64,000 bases of DNA from an uncultured Desulfobacter sp. GTDB taxonomy: Bacteria; Desulfobacterota; Desulfobacteria; Desulfobacterales; Desulfobacteraceae. The notes below the pieces were generated by a model, which made no database searches, was not told the origin of the DNA, and worked only from the letters and a program-made list of their open reading frames with translations. How positions within the stretch are numbered: position 1 is the first letter of the stretch; the number at the start of each line of letters is the position of its first letter. Position numbers and translations under genes: made by a program. Location of the stretch: positions 2,790,001 to 2,854,000 of the forward strand of contig NZ_OY762229.1 in the NCBI RefSeq assembly GCF_963665355.1, in the 5' to 3' direction. Shown in pieces: positions 54,331 to 62,729 of this stretch.

Positions 54331-56024
54331 TAAAATTGCTGTATTCCTTTGGAACTGATCGTTTCAATGAGGATAAATCCGGCTGCGGTGACCGCCATGA
54401 GAAGGGTGGCGATGGCCATGGCCTGGCCGTAGTTCATGGCCCCGGGCTGGCCTAAAAATCGGTAAATGGCCAGGGGGATGGTGGGCGTGCGCGGGCTTGC
54501 CGTAAAAATGGTGGCACCGAATTCCCCCATGCTGATGGTAAAGGCAAATACGGCTCCTGCGGTCAATGCGCCGGATATTAACGGCAGGTCAATGCATCTG
54601 AATATTTTCCCCGGGGAGGCACCTAACATGGCGGCAGCTTCCCTGATGTCATTGGGAATGCTTTTCAGGGCAGGAAGAACCGCCCGAAGTACAAAGGGGA
54701 ATCCCACAAGGGCGTGGACCAGAGGGACAAGCAGAATTGAAGATCTCAAATTCAGCGGCGGACGGTCCAGGGTGATGATGATGCCGAAGCCTAAAGTAAC
54801 AGCCGAAGTGGACAGGGGCAGCATAAACAACGGGTCAAAAAAGGCGGCCAGGCTTTTTACGTTTATCCGGTCCAGGTGGTTCAGACACAGGGCTGCGCAC
54901 AGCCCCGTGACAAGGGCGATAATCAGTGCCGTTCCCGCAAAGATAAAAGAGAATTTAATCGCCGTAAAAGGCGGGACGTGGAAAATGGAAGTTAACGGAT
55001 TGTCAAAAATGGCCTGGTAATAAATCAGGGACAATTGTCCCTCATGGATCAGGGATTTACCCGCAAGTGCGGCCAGGGGGAAAAGGCACAGCAGGATGAT
55101 AAAACAGGCACTGCCTGTAACCGCTGCCTTATCCCGGAACCTTTCCGGATATTTATAATCGGCGTGGCCGGCCTTGGGCACAAAGCGGACCGCTTTTCTG
55201 GAAAAGGCGGTGTAAAGGCTCATGAGCACCAGGGTAAACCCGATTTGAAGCAGGCTGAGAAAAGATGCCAGGGGCAGGTTGAACATATGGGCCGCCTGGC
55301 GGTAGATCTCAGCCTCTATGGTGGAGTAGGCCGGTCCGCCAAGAATCAGAATAATGCCAAAACTTGAAAAACAGAAGATGAACACCAGAAAGGATGCCGC
55401 CCATATGGCAGGCATCAGAAGCGGGAGGGTAATATGGATGAATGTAAGGAACGGTCCTGCACCGAGCATGGCTGCCGCTTCCTGGAAATTTGCCCGCAAC
55501 CCTGTCCAGAAGGTGGTCAAAATTCTGAGCATGACGGAAAAATTGTAAAATACATGGGCCATGAAAATCAGAACCAGGGGATGGCGGATATTTAACATGC
55601 CCAACCATCCGTTTTTACCAAAACTTGCATCAAGGGCGGCGGCCACAACCACGGCAGGAAGGACAAAAGGGATGGATGCACACAGGGTTAAAAATTTTTT
55701 CCCCCTGAACTGGTAGTGGGACATGACAAAGGCGCACGGAAAGGCAAACACCAGGGTCAGCCCCGTGGATACGGCAGCCTGCCAGAATGTGAACCGGATG
55801 ATATGGTGCAGGCGCTGTGATCCTGTCACCTGGTCCCAAAAAGAGAGATCAATGTGGAGATTTAAGGGAAAATCCGGTACAAAGCTTCTGAGGAAAATAC
55901 CTGCCAGGGGGTAAAAGTAAAACGCAAGAAAAAAAACAAGGGGAACAAGCCCGGCCAGCACATAGGGGTGGGTATATATCCTTGCTTTCACTGCAGCAGT
56001 TTTTCTGTCCATTCCCGGATCCAT
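54330..56024 (-). CDS. thiP: ThiP-like two-domain ABC permease
   Basis: 564 residues, about 12 membrane segments in two binding-protein-dependent permease domains, each with an EAA loop (EAAAMLGAGPFLTFIHITLPLLMP, and EAAAMLGASPGKIFRCIDLPLIS). That fused arrangement is shared by ThiP and FbpB-type importers. Its start is uncertain: ATG 56024, ATG 56012 or GTG 55991 all overlap the end of thiB, and none has a clear ribosome-binding site, so translational coupling is likely. Confidence 0.87.
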   Translation of the reverse strand: MDPGMDRKTAAVKARIYTHPYVLAGLVPLVFFLAFYFYPLAGIFLRSFVPDFPLNLHIDLSFWDQVTGSQRLHHIIRFTFWQAAVSTGLTLVFAFPCAFVMSHYQFRGKKFLTLCASIPFVLPAVVVAAALDASFGKNGWLGMLNIRHPLVLIFMAHVFYNFSVMLRILTTFWTGLRANFQEAAAMLGAGPFLTFIHITLPLLMPAIWAASFLVFIFCFSSFGIILILGGPAYSTIEAEIYRQAAHMFNLPLASFLSLLQIGFTLVLMSLYTAFSRKAVRFVPKAGHADYKYPERFRDKAAVTGSACFIILLCLFPLAALAGKSLIHEGQLSLIYYQAIFDNPLTSIFHVPPFTAIKFSFIFAGTALIIALVTGLCAALCLNHLDRINVKSLAAFFDPLFMLPLSTSAVTLGFGIIITLDRPPLNLRSSILLVPLVHALVGFPFVLRAVLPALKSIPNDIREAAAMLGASPGKIFRCIDLPLISGALTAGAVFAFTISMGEFGATIFTASPRTPTIPLAIYRFLGQPGAMNYGQAMAIATLLMAVTAAGFILIETISSKGIQQF

Positions 56025-57034
56025 TTATCCCGGTTCCGGTTGATGGCGTCTGCCGGTAAAGAGGCAGGCGCATCCGTGATTTTGGCATGTTTCAGGAATA
56101 CTTCTGGCAGCTTGGCCTTGGTGTTGGCCGGAAACACAAACATCTGCAGGGGTATGTCTTCCTGGAATTGTTGACTTAAAAGAAAGTCCATGGCTTTCTG
56201 GGCAAGATCCGTGTTGGCGCTGTTTTTCAGAATGCCTGCAAATTCAATCTGGCGAAAGGCGGAACCATTCCCGATGACAACACCTGTGGGCGCTTTTTCC
56301 GGTTTCTGTTCGGCATAAAACACTTCTGCCGCAGGACTTGAGGCATAGGAGACCACAATGGGGCGGTCCCCTTTTGAGGCGGCCGTAAACTGCCCCCAGT
56401 AAGCATCCTGCCAGCCGTTTACCACCATGACCCCGTTGGCCTTCAGCTGCCTCCAGAAAGAGATGTATGAATTTTGCCCGAAACGGCTGATGGTCGCCAG
56501 AAGAAAGGCAAGGCCCGGGGATGAGGTGGCAGGATTCTGGACAACGGTGAGGTCTTTGTATTCCGGGCGTATCAGATCTTCAAGACCGGCCGGAGGGGCA
56601 AGTTTTTTCGCCTTGAACCATTTGATATCATAATTAAGACATACATCTCCGAAATCCACGGGAATCAGACGATTCTGCTTATCCAGCAAAAGAGACGTGT
56701 CAATATTTTCAAATCCTTTGGGGGTATAGGCAATGAACATATCATTGTCCAGGGCTCTGCCTATAAAGGTGTTGTCCACCCCGAAAAACAGGTCGGCCAT
56801 GGGGTTGTTTTTGGACAGAATCGCCTTGTTCAGGGCCTGGCCGGCATCACCGGAGCGCAGGATCGTGATGTCGGCCCCCACGGCTTTTTTAAATTCTTCA
56901 AGTACAGATTCAGACATGCTGAAGCTGTCATGGGTCATGATGGTCAACTCCCGGCCCAGGGCACGGCCCGTGAGCATGGGCAGGGTTAAAAATAAACAGA
57001 CAATGACCGTGACAACCGCAGCATGTATTTTCAT
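55988..57034 (-). CDS. thiB: ThiB-like thiamine/iron-type periplasmic binding protein
   Basis: 348 residues. A signal peptide of about 27 residues ends GRALG. The mature part begins ELTIMTHDSFSMSESVLEEFKKAVGADITILRSGDAGQALNKAILSK, which matches the start of ThiB/TbpA-type proteins (motif YDSFxxx ... GDAG). Further blocks: FGVDNTFIGRAL, FGDVCLNYD, VVQNPATSSPGLAFLL and VVSYASSPAAEVFYAE. Substrate thiamine or its phosphates is likely. No TPP riboswitch sequence is visible in the 36-base gap upstream. Confidence 0.85.
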   Translation of the reverse strand: MKIHAAVVTVIVCLFLTLPMLTGRALGRELTIMTHDSFSMSESVLEEFKKAVGADITILRSGDAGQALNKAILSKNNPMADLFFGVDNTFIGRALDNDMFIAYTPKGFENIDTSLLLDKQNRLIPVDFGDVCLNYDIKWFKAKKLAPPAGLEDLIRPEYKDLTVVQNPATSSPGLAFLLATISRFGQNSYISFWRQLKANGVMVVNGWQDAYWGQFTAASKGDRPIVVSYASSPAAEVFYAEQKPEKAPTGVVIGNGSAFRQIEFAGILKNSANTDLAQKAMDFLLSQQFQEDIPLQMFVFPANTKAKLPEVFLKHAKITDAPASLPADAINRNRDKWIREWTEKLLQ

Positions 57035-57069
57035 TTTTTATCTTTAATATATTAGTTTTTAGACTAAAG

Positions 57070-58722
57070 CTAACGTCTTTCCGGCCAAATTTCTTCAGAC
57101 ATCTCCGTCAATTTGTATTTCTGAATCTTGCCCGAGGCAGTCATGGGATATTGTTTAATAAAATGGACATACCTGGGGATTTTGTAACGGCTGATTTTTC
57201 CCCGGCAAAAATCCTGGATATCGCTGGGCTCAAGATTCGCTCCCTCTTTCAGAATTACAAAGGCACCAACCTCTTCACCGTATTTCGGGCTGGGAACAGC
57301 AGCGACCTGTACATCCCGGATCCCATCCATGCGGTATAAGAATTCTTCGATTTCCCTGGGATAGACATTTTCCCCGCCCCGGATAATCATGTCCTTGTGC
57401 CGGCCTGTGATGGACAGGTTGCCCGCCTCGTCCATGACCCCCAGATCTCCGGAATGCAGCCAGCCGTCCTCTTCAATGGCCTTGGCTGTGGCTTCGGGGT
57501 TTTTGTAGTATCCTTTCATGACGCTGTATCCCCTGACACACACTTCACCCTGTTGTCCCCGGGGCAGTTCGTCTCCTGTGCCTATATCAATGACTTTTAC
57601 CTCAAGGTGGGGAAGCGCCCGGCCTACAGTCTCAGTCCTGATCCGGATGTCGTCGTGCAGCCGGGTCTGGGTGATGACCGGAGAGGCCTCGGTCAGGCCG
57701 TAGCAGATGGTGATCTCCTTCATGTTCATTTTATTCATGACACTTTCCATGGTATGGATGGGACAGTTGGATCCCGCCATGATGCCGGTGCGCAGGGATG
57801 AAAAATCAAATTTTTTGAAAAGGGGATGTTCCAGCACGGCAATGAACATGGTGGGCACCCCGTAAAGGCCGGTGCATTTTTCCTGTTCCACCGAGGCCAT
57901 GATTAAAAGCGGATCAAATCCTTCCAGGATTACCATGCAGGAGCCGTGGTTTACAAAGGCAAGCACCCCAAGTACACAGCCAAAGCAGTGGAACAAAGGC
58001 ACGGGCAGGCAGATGCGGTCATTGGGGCCCAGGTCCTGGTTGGCTCCGATCCAGAAACCGTTATTGCCGATATTGTAATGGGTGAGCATAACGCCTTTGG
58101 GAAAACCCGTGGTCCCTGACGTATACTGCATATTCACCACATCATGGGGGTCCAGGCTGTCCTGGCGGGCCTGGTACTCTTCGTCGGAAACCATTGCGGA
58201 CAGTGCCCGGATCTCGGGGATGGTATACATGCCCCTGTGTTTTTCAGGCCCCAGGAAGGCCACCCGTTTAAGATGGGGGAATTTTTCAGATTTCAGGTGT
58301 CCGCGCTGGCAGGTTTTCAGTTCCGGAACCAGTTCATATATGGTGGCTATGTAATCGGTGTCCTGGTATCCGTCGATGAGAAAAAGGTTTTCACAGTCGG
58401 ACTGGGAGAGCAGGTATTCTAATTCTGCTGTTTTATAGTTGGTGTTCACTGTGAGCAGCACAGCTCCGATTTTGGCCGTGGCAAACTGCAGAGTGACCCA
58501 GTACGGTATATTGGTGGCCCATATACCCACCTTTTCCCCTTTTTTCATGCCCAGGGCCATCAGGCCCTTGGCCGTTTCATCTACATAGGTGGCAAACTGA
58601 CTGTACGTCAGGCGAAAATCCCTGTCCACATATACAATGGCCGGGTTGTCGGGATATTTTTCAACAGTTCGGTCAAGGATCTGGCCTAATGTCATGTTTT
58701 GCAGCGGCAAAGTTTCGTCCAT
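57070..58722 (-). CDS. AMP-dependent acyl-CoA synthetase/ligase
   Basis: 550 residues. AMP-binding signature MQYTSGTTGFPKGVMLTHYN, then CYGLTEASPV, GYSVMKGYYKNPEATAKAI, WLHSGDLGVMDEAGNL, GRHKDMIIRGGENVYP and PMTASGKIQKYKL (catalytic Lys). This is the acyl-CoA synthetase group; the acyl chain length is not predictable. It is transcribed after an XRE-cupin regulator gene (58746-59315), a pairing common in sulfate reducers, suggesting that the regulator senses the ligase's substrate or product. Confidence 0.93.
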   Translation of the reverse strand: MDETLPLQNMTLGQILDRTVEKYPDNPAIVYVDRDFRLTYSQFATYVDETAKGLMALGMKKGEKVGIWATNIPYWVTLQFATAKIGAVLLTVNTNYKTAELEYLLSQSDCENLFLIDGYQDTDYIATIYELVPELKTCQRGHLKSEKFPHLKRVAFLGPEKHRGMYTIPEIRALSAMVSDEEYQARQDSLDPHDVVNMQYTSGTTGFPKGVMLTHYNIGNNGFWIGANQDLGPNDRICLPVPLFHCFGCVLGVLAFVNHGSCMVILEGFDPLLIMASVEQEKCTGLYGVPTMFIAVLEHPLFKKFDFSSLRTGIMAGSNCPIHTMESVMNKMNMKEITICYGLTEASPVITQTRLHDDIRIRTETVGRALPHLEVKVIDIGTGDELPRGQQGEVCVRGYSVMKGYYKNPEATAKAIEEDGWLHSGDLGVMDEAGNLSITGRHKDMIIRGGENVYPREIEEFLYRMDGIRDVQVAAVPSPKYGEEVGAFVILKEGANLEPSDIQDFCRGKISRYKIPRYVHFIKQYPMTASGKIQKYKLTEMSEEIWPERR

Positions 58723-58745
58723 ATTATATGCTCTCTTTCTATATT

Positions 58746-59315
58746 TTATTCTGGGATATAAATGACTGCGTGGATTTCAGCCTTTTCTTTGCCTATGCAG
58801 GAGACATAATGGGGAACAACCGAGTTGTAATAGATGGAATCTCCAGGTTTCAGTTCATAGACCTTAGTGCCGTAAATGACCTCCACATGACCTGAAACGA
58901 CAACAATAAACTCTTCGCCTTCATGGGAAGACAATGTTTTTTGCTTTGCGGATTCCGGCATAATTTCAACAAAGAACGGCTCCATGTGGCGGTCTGACTT
59001 GCCTTTGCCCAGGGCATAGAAATTTAAGGCAGGGGCTTTATTGGTGCTGTCAAGAACGGAAAAGCTGTCTGCCCGTTCCGCGTTGCGGACTATATAAGGA
59101 TCGCTGCTGTCCTGGTCATCAAGAAAGGTGCCTAAACGTACACCTAAGGCCCGGGCAATTTTCATCAAAGGACCTAGGGGGGGGTAGGCGTTTTCTTCAA
59201 GCATGGTGGTGATAAATTTGGGGTCAAGGCCGGCTGCCTCGGACAATGCCGCGATATCCATGCCCCGTTTCTCCATGAATGATAAAATACGCTGGTTAAC
59301 TTTTCCTGTTTCCAT
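58746..59315 (-). CDS. XRE-type regulator with C-terminal cupin
   Basis: 189 residues. The N-terminal helix-turn-helix (residues 9-65: RILSFMEKRGMDIAALSEAAG, PPLGPLMKIARALGVRLGTFL) is followed by a cupin_2 sensor (EPFFVEIMPESAKQKTLSSHEGEEFIVVVSGHVEVIYGTKVYELKPGDSIYYNS). These proteins bind small metabolites in the cupin. GGGAGG precedes the ATG, and a good sigma-70 promoter lies at 59353-59381, probably autoregulated. The next gene, an acyl-CoA synthetase, is likely its target. Confidence 0.92.
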   Translation of the reverse strand: METGKVNQRILSFMEKRGMDIAALSEAAGLDPKFITTMLEENAYPPLGPLMKIARALGVRLGTFLDDQDSSDPYIVRNAERADSFSVLDSTNKAPALNFYALGKGKSDRHMEPFFVEIMPESAKQKTLSSHEGEEFIVVVSGHVEVIYGTKVYELKPGDSIYYNSVVPHYVSCIGKEKAEIHAVIYIPE

Positions 59316-59352
59316 CTATCCTCCCAAGTTATAAATTATAAAAAATTACATT

Positions 59353-59381
59353 GATATAATATATAGAAAATTCTTTGTCAA
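59353..59381 (-). promoter_or_regulatory. Sigma-70 promoter of the XRE-cupin gene
   Basis: On the minus strand TTGACA (59381-59376) is followed at 17-bp spacing by TATATC (59358-59353). The -35 is a perfect match. The leader to ATG 59315 would be about 30 bases. The surroundings are AT-rich and could hold the operator. Confidence 0.7.
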
Positions 59382-59494
59382 AAAAATCATTACGCCCTGG
59401 GGCCAAAAATCCGGCCCTGGCTGTAGTATGCCCTTGCCATGGGATTGCAGGGTTGGTAAATATCAAAGGTATATTCTGTTCTAAGGGAGGAAAT

Positions 59495-60610
59495 ATGATT
59501 GTCGGAATACCAAGGGAGATCAAGCCCGAGGAAAACCGGGTGTGCATGACCCCGGCGGGCGCAGAGGTCATGGTCAGGAACGGGCACCAGGTGCTGGTGG
59601 AGCACAGCGCCGGGGCAGGCAGCGGTTTTACTGACGACGCTTACATCCGGGCCGGTGCCCGGATCGTCGATACGCCCCAACAACTCTTTGCTGCGGCTGA
59701 CATGATCATGCACGTTAAAGAGCCCCTGCCGCCGGAGTACGACCTGATCCGGGACGGGCAGATTATTTTCACCTACCTGCACCTGGCGGCTGATGAGCCC
59801 CAGACCCGGGCCTTGATCAAGAGCAAGGCCGTTTGCATCGCTTATGAAACCATCCAGAAGGCTGACGGCAGCCTGCCGCTGTTGACCCCCATGAGCGAGG
59901 TGGCCGGACGCATGGCCATCCAGGAAGGCGCCAAGTATCTGGAGATGGCCCAGGGCGGCCACGGTATTCTTCTGGGCGGAGTGCCCGGGGTGGAGCCGGC
60001 CACGGTGGTGGTCATCGGCGGCGGCGTGGTGGGCTCCAACGCGGCCAAAATGGCATGCGGCCTGGGTGCCAAGGTCTATCTTTTGGATATGAACCTGGAC
60101 CGGTTGCGTTATCTCAGTGATGTGATGCCTGCCAACTGCTTCACCCTGATGTCCAGTCCGGCAACGATACGCAAACTGGTTCAAAAGGCCGATGTGGTGA
60201 TCGGGGCTGTGCTGATTCCCGGTGCCCGGGCGCCCAAGCTGGTGACCCGGGACATGCTCAAGACCATGAAAAAGGGTTCGGTGCTGGTGGATGTGGCCAT
60301 TGACCAGGGCGGATGTTTTGAAACCTCCAAAGCCACCACCCACGGCAATCCCACCTTTGTCATCGACGGCGTGGTACATTACTGCGTGGCCAACATGCCC
60401 GGAGCCGTGGCCAAGACCTCGACGCTGGCACTGACCAACGCCACATTGCCCTACGCGCTGCAGCTTGCCAACCAGGGGTGGAAGCGGGCCATGCAGGCCA
60501 GCCAGGAGATCAGACTCGGGGCCAACATCATCCACGGCAAGGTGACCTACAAGGCCGTGGCCGAGGCCTTTGGACTGGTCCATACGCCCGTTGATGATAT
60601 GCTCAGTTGA
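59495..60610 (+). CDS. ald: Alanine dehydrogenase
   Basis: 371 residues from ATG 59495, preceded by GGGAGG; the frame upstream (from 59375) is leader. Family blocks: IGIPRE-type [35 protein letters not shown], the Rossmann loop [20 protein letters not shown], and [23 protein letters not shown]. It interconverts alanine and pyruvate with NAD. Codon use is strongly GC-ending compared with the neighbours, a possible sign of high expression. The next gene, a thioesterase, starts 110 bases on. Confidence 0.95.
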   Translation: MIVGIPREIKPEENRVCMTPAGAEVMVRNGHQVLVEHSAGAGSGFTDDAYIRAGARIVDTPQQLFAAADMIMHVKEPLPPEYDLIRDGQIIFTYLHLAADEPQTRALIKSKAVCIAYETIQKADGSLPLLTPMSEVAGRMAIQEGAKYLEMAQGGHGILLGGVPGVEPATVVVIGGGVVGSNAAKMACGLGAKVYLLDMNLDRLRYLSDVMPANCFTLMSSPATIRKLVQKADVVIGAVLIPGARAPKLVTRDMLKTMKKGSVLVDVAIDQGGCFETSKATTHGNPTFVIDGVVHYCVANMPGAVAKTSTLALTNATLPYALQLANQGWKRAMQASQEIRLGANIIHGKVTYKAVAEAFGLVHTPVDDMLS

Positions 60611-60719
60611 ATTGGAAGTTAAATGCCGGAAGGCGAATAAAAACCAAAACAATCGCGTACACCCGACCCTCCGGGCCACTGTCCGGGCGCTTCAGGGTGT
60701 TTATGCCCAGGAGGTAAAC

Positions 60720-61148
60720 ATGAAAGACAGTCTGAAGCCAGGTATAGAACATAGCTTTTCATTCACAATTACCAAGTCTGTTCTGGTTCCCGCCCTTTAT
60801 CCGGAAGCGGATGAATTCCAGCTCATGCCCGATGTGTTTGCCACCGGATATATGGTTGGACTTCTTGAGTGGACTTGTATCCAGGCCGTCAACCCGCATC
60901 TGGACTGGCCGGTGGAACAAACTGTCGGCACCCATATCGACGTCAGTCATCTTGCGGCAACACCGGCGGGACTAACTGTTACTGTAAATGTAAAGCTTGT
61001 GGAGGTTGACGGCAAACGGCTGGTATTCGATGTTGAGGCCCGTGATGACATGGATACCATTACCCGGGGCAGGCACGAGCGATTTATCATCAACAAGGAA
61101 AAATTTGATGGCAGAATAGGTAACAAACGGAAAAAAGCTGGCCTATGA
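60720..61148 (+). CDS. Hotdog-fold thioesterase (FlK-like)
   Basis: 142 residues from ATG 60720, preceded by AGGAGG. The hotdog family text: EHSFSFTITKSVLVPAL, VFATGYMVGLLEWTCI, GTHIDVSHLAATPAGLTVTVNVKLVEVDGKRLVFDVEARD (central strand and helix), then the C-terminal RHERFIINKEKF. This is the thioesterase/FlK-like group acting on acyl-CoA esters. The substrate is unknown. The alanine dehydrogenase upstream is probably cotranscribed or independent; no terminator was found between them. Confidence 0.88.
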   Translation: MKDSLKPGIEHSFSFTITKSVLVPALYPEADEFQLMPDVFATGYMVGLLEWTCIQAVNPHLDWPVEQTVGTHIDVSHLAATPAGLTVTVNVKLVEVDGKRLVFDVEARDDMDTITRGRHERFIINKEKFDGRIGNKRKKAGL

Positions 61149-61559
61149 TGATGAATCATGGATATCCCCTTTGGGGACGTGACGTTTGTGTTTGTTGTTT
61201 CTTTGCTGGTTTCTTGGAAAAATGGTTTAAAATACAAAGATAATAGTATAGTTAGATACATATGCTCAATCGGCAGGTGTATCTTTTGCTCAATTGTGAT
61301 TACAAAGAAGAAAAAGTGGATATTTGCTGTACTAACGGCAATGGGCTGACCTGACATATCAGCTGCCAGGCCCAACCCATAACAAACCATGAAAGTAACT
61401 CAGGAACTTATTGGTACTTTCATAATAAACCTGTGACCGCCCGTCAACGGCTTTTTTTGTTCCGATTTTAAGTCTGATTTTATATTCTGATTTTTAATAT
61501 AGTTCAATAAAGTTAGATGGTTGGGCCAACACGAATGTATGAATCTTTGTGAGAAGAAA
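61149..61559 (+). other. Intergenic region upstream of the RND efflux genes
   Basis: 411 AT-rich bases without a credible gene. A 9-bp inverted repeat (ATGAAAGTA 61389-61397, TACTTTCAT 61415-61423) could be an operator or hairpin about 140 bases before the membrane-fusion gene. A short frame at 61158-61349 has no ribosome-binding site and hydrophobic low-content text and is not called. Confidence 0.5.
61389..61423 (+). repeat. 9-bp inverted repeat, possible operator
   Basis: ATGAAAGTA (61389-61397) and TACTTTCAT (61415-61423) are exact inverted complements separated by 17 bases. It lies upstream of an efflux gene pair that often has a local repressor, but no repressor gene is adjacent here. 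Confidence 0.4.
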
Positions 61560-62729
61560 ATGAGAGCTAAATTTACCGTTGTACTCCTGGTACTCGTATC
61601 ACTGGTCTGGACCCAGGCCTGTAAAGAAGGCGAACAGAAAACAGCCAAGGCCATTCCACCTGTAAATGTAAACGTCTATAAAACTTTTTCTCAGGATGTC
61701 CCCATTTACCATACCTTTGTGGGCCAGATTTACGGCGCCAAGGACATTGTCATAAGGGCCCGGGTGGAAGGTTTTTTAAAGGGGATTCATTTCAAGGAGG
61801 GGTCAGTGGTCAAGGCCGGTGATTTGCTTTACACCATTGAAAGCCAGCCCTTTGAGGCCCAGGTTGCCTCCATGAAAGGGCTTCTTGCCGAGGCCGAAAC
61901 AAAGATGGTCAAGGCCAAACGGGATCTGGACAGATACCGGCCCCTGGCCAAGATGAATGCGGTCTCCCAAAGTGATCTCGACGGCGCTGTGGCTGCGTAT
62001 GATGCGGCCAAGGCCGGTGTGGAGGCCGCCCAGGCCAATGTCGATGCCGCCCGGATTCAGATGGGATATACAAAGGTCTATTCCCCCATTGACGGTATCA
62101 TTGGAAAAACAAAGGCTAAGGTTGGAGATTTTGTGGGCCGGGACCCCAATCCGATCATTTTAAATACTGTTTCCAACACCAATTCCGTTCTGGCCGAGTT
62201 TTTTCTGACAGAATCCCAATACCTCGGGATGGCCCGTCACGTTCTGGCCTCGGGACAGGACGGCATGGACAGGGAAAAAACATCCAACACCGATATCCAG
62301 CTGATCCTGGCCGACGGATCGGTTTACCCCCACAAGGGAACCCCAAACTTTCTGGACCGGCAGATTGATCCCACCACCGGTGCCATTCTTGTCCAGGTCT
62401 CCTTTCCCAACCCGGACGGCCTGATGCGCCCCGGCCAGTTCGGCAAGATCAAAGCCATGATAGACAGCGTCAAGGGCGGGGTCCTTGTTCCCCAGCGCTG
62501 CATCACCGACCTGCAGGGACTTAAAAAAGTGTTTCTGGTGGACGAAAGGGACACAATCAAGGAACAGGATGTGACTCTTGGGCCGGATGTGGACAATTTC
62601 GTTCTGATCAGAAAAGGCCTTTCCGGGGGCGAGTCCGTGGTGTACGAAGGTTTGCAGAAGGTGGCTGACGGCACCAGGGTGGCGGCCAAAGAGGTGAAGG
62701 TGGACCGTATAGCACAGGAAGAGGGATAA
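61560..62729 (+). CDS. RND efflux membrane-fusion protein
   Basis: 389 residues from ATG 61560; in-frame TTG 61521 and ATG 61539 would lengthen the N-terminus. A hydrophobic start (KFTVVLLVLVSLVWTQAC) ends in a non-standard lipobox (TQAC), so lipidation is likely but not certain. HlyD-type text follows: VEGFLKGIHFKEGSVVKAGDLLYTIESQPFEAQ, coiled hairpin, VYSPIDGIIGKTKAKVGDFVG, and PGQFGKIKAMIDSVKGGVLVPQRC. AcrA-like periplasmic adaptor. The stop overlaps the pump start. Confidence 0.9.
   Translation: MRAKFTVVLLVLVSLVWTQACKEGEQKTAKAIPPVNVNVYKTFSQDVPIYHTFVGQIYGAKDIVIRARVEGFLKGIHFKEGSVVKAGDLLYTIESQPFEAQVASMKGLLAEAETKMVKAKRDLDRYRPLAKMNAVSQSDLDGAVAAYDAAKAGVEAAQANVDAARIQMGYTKVYSPIDGIIGKTKAKVGDFVGRDPNPIILNTVSNTNSVLAEFFLTESQYLGMARHVLASGQDGMDREKTSNTDIQLILADGSVYPHKGTPNFLDRQIDPTTGAILVQVSFPNPDGLMRPGQFGKIKAMIDSVKGGVLVPQRCITDLQGLKKVFLVDERDTIKEQDVTLGPDVDNFVLIRKGLSGGESVVYEGLQKVADGTRVAAKEVKVDRIAQEEG

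Noticed and set aside
57035-57069. TPP riboswitch upstream of thiB
   Set aside because: The gap is too short and lacks the conserved CTGAGA and ACCTGATC-type blocks.
59390-60679. 429-residue frame antisense to ald
   Set aside because: It is a shadow caused by the GC-ending codons of alanine dehydrogenase.
61158-61349. 63-residue frame upstream of the RND genes
   Set aside because: No ribosome-binding site and no domain; its base use differs from the coding neighbours.
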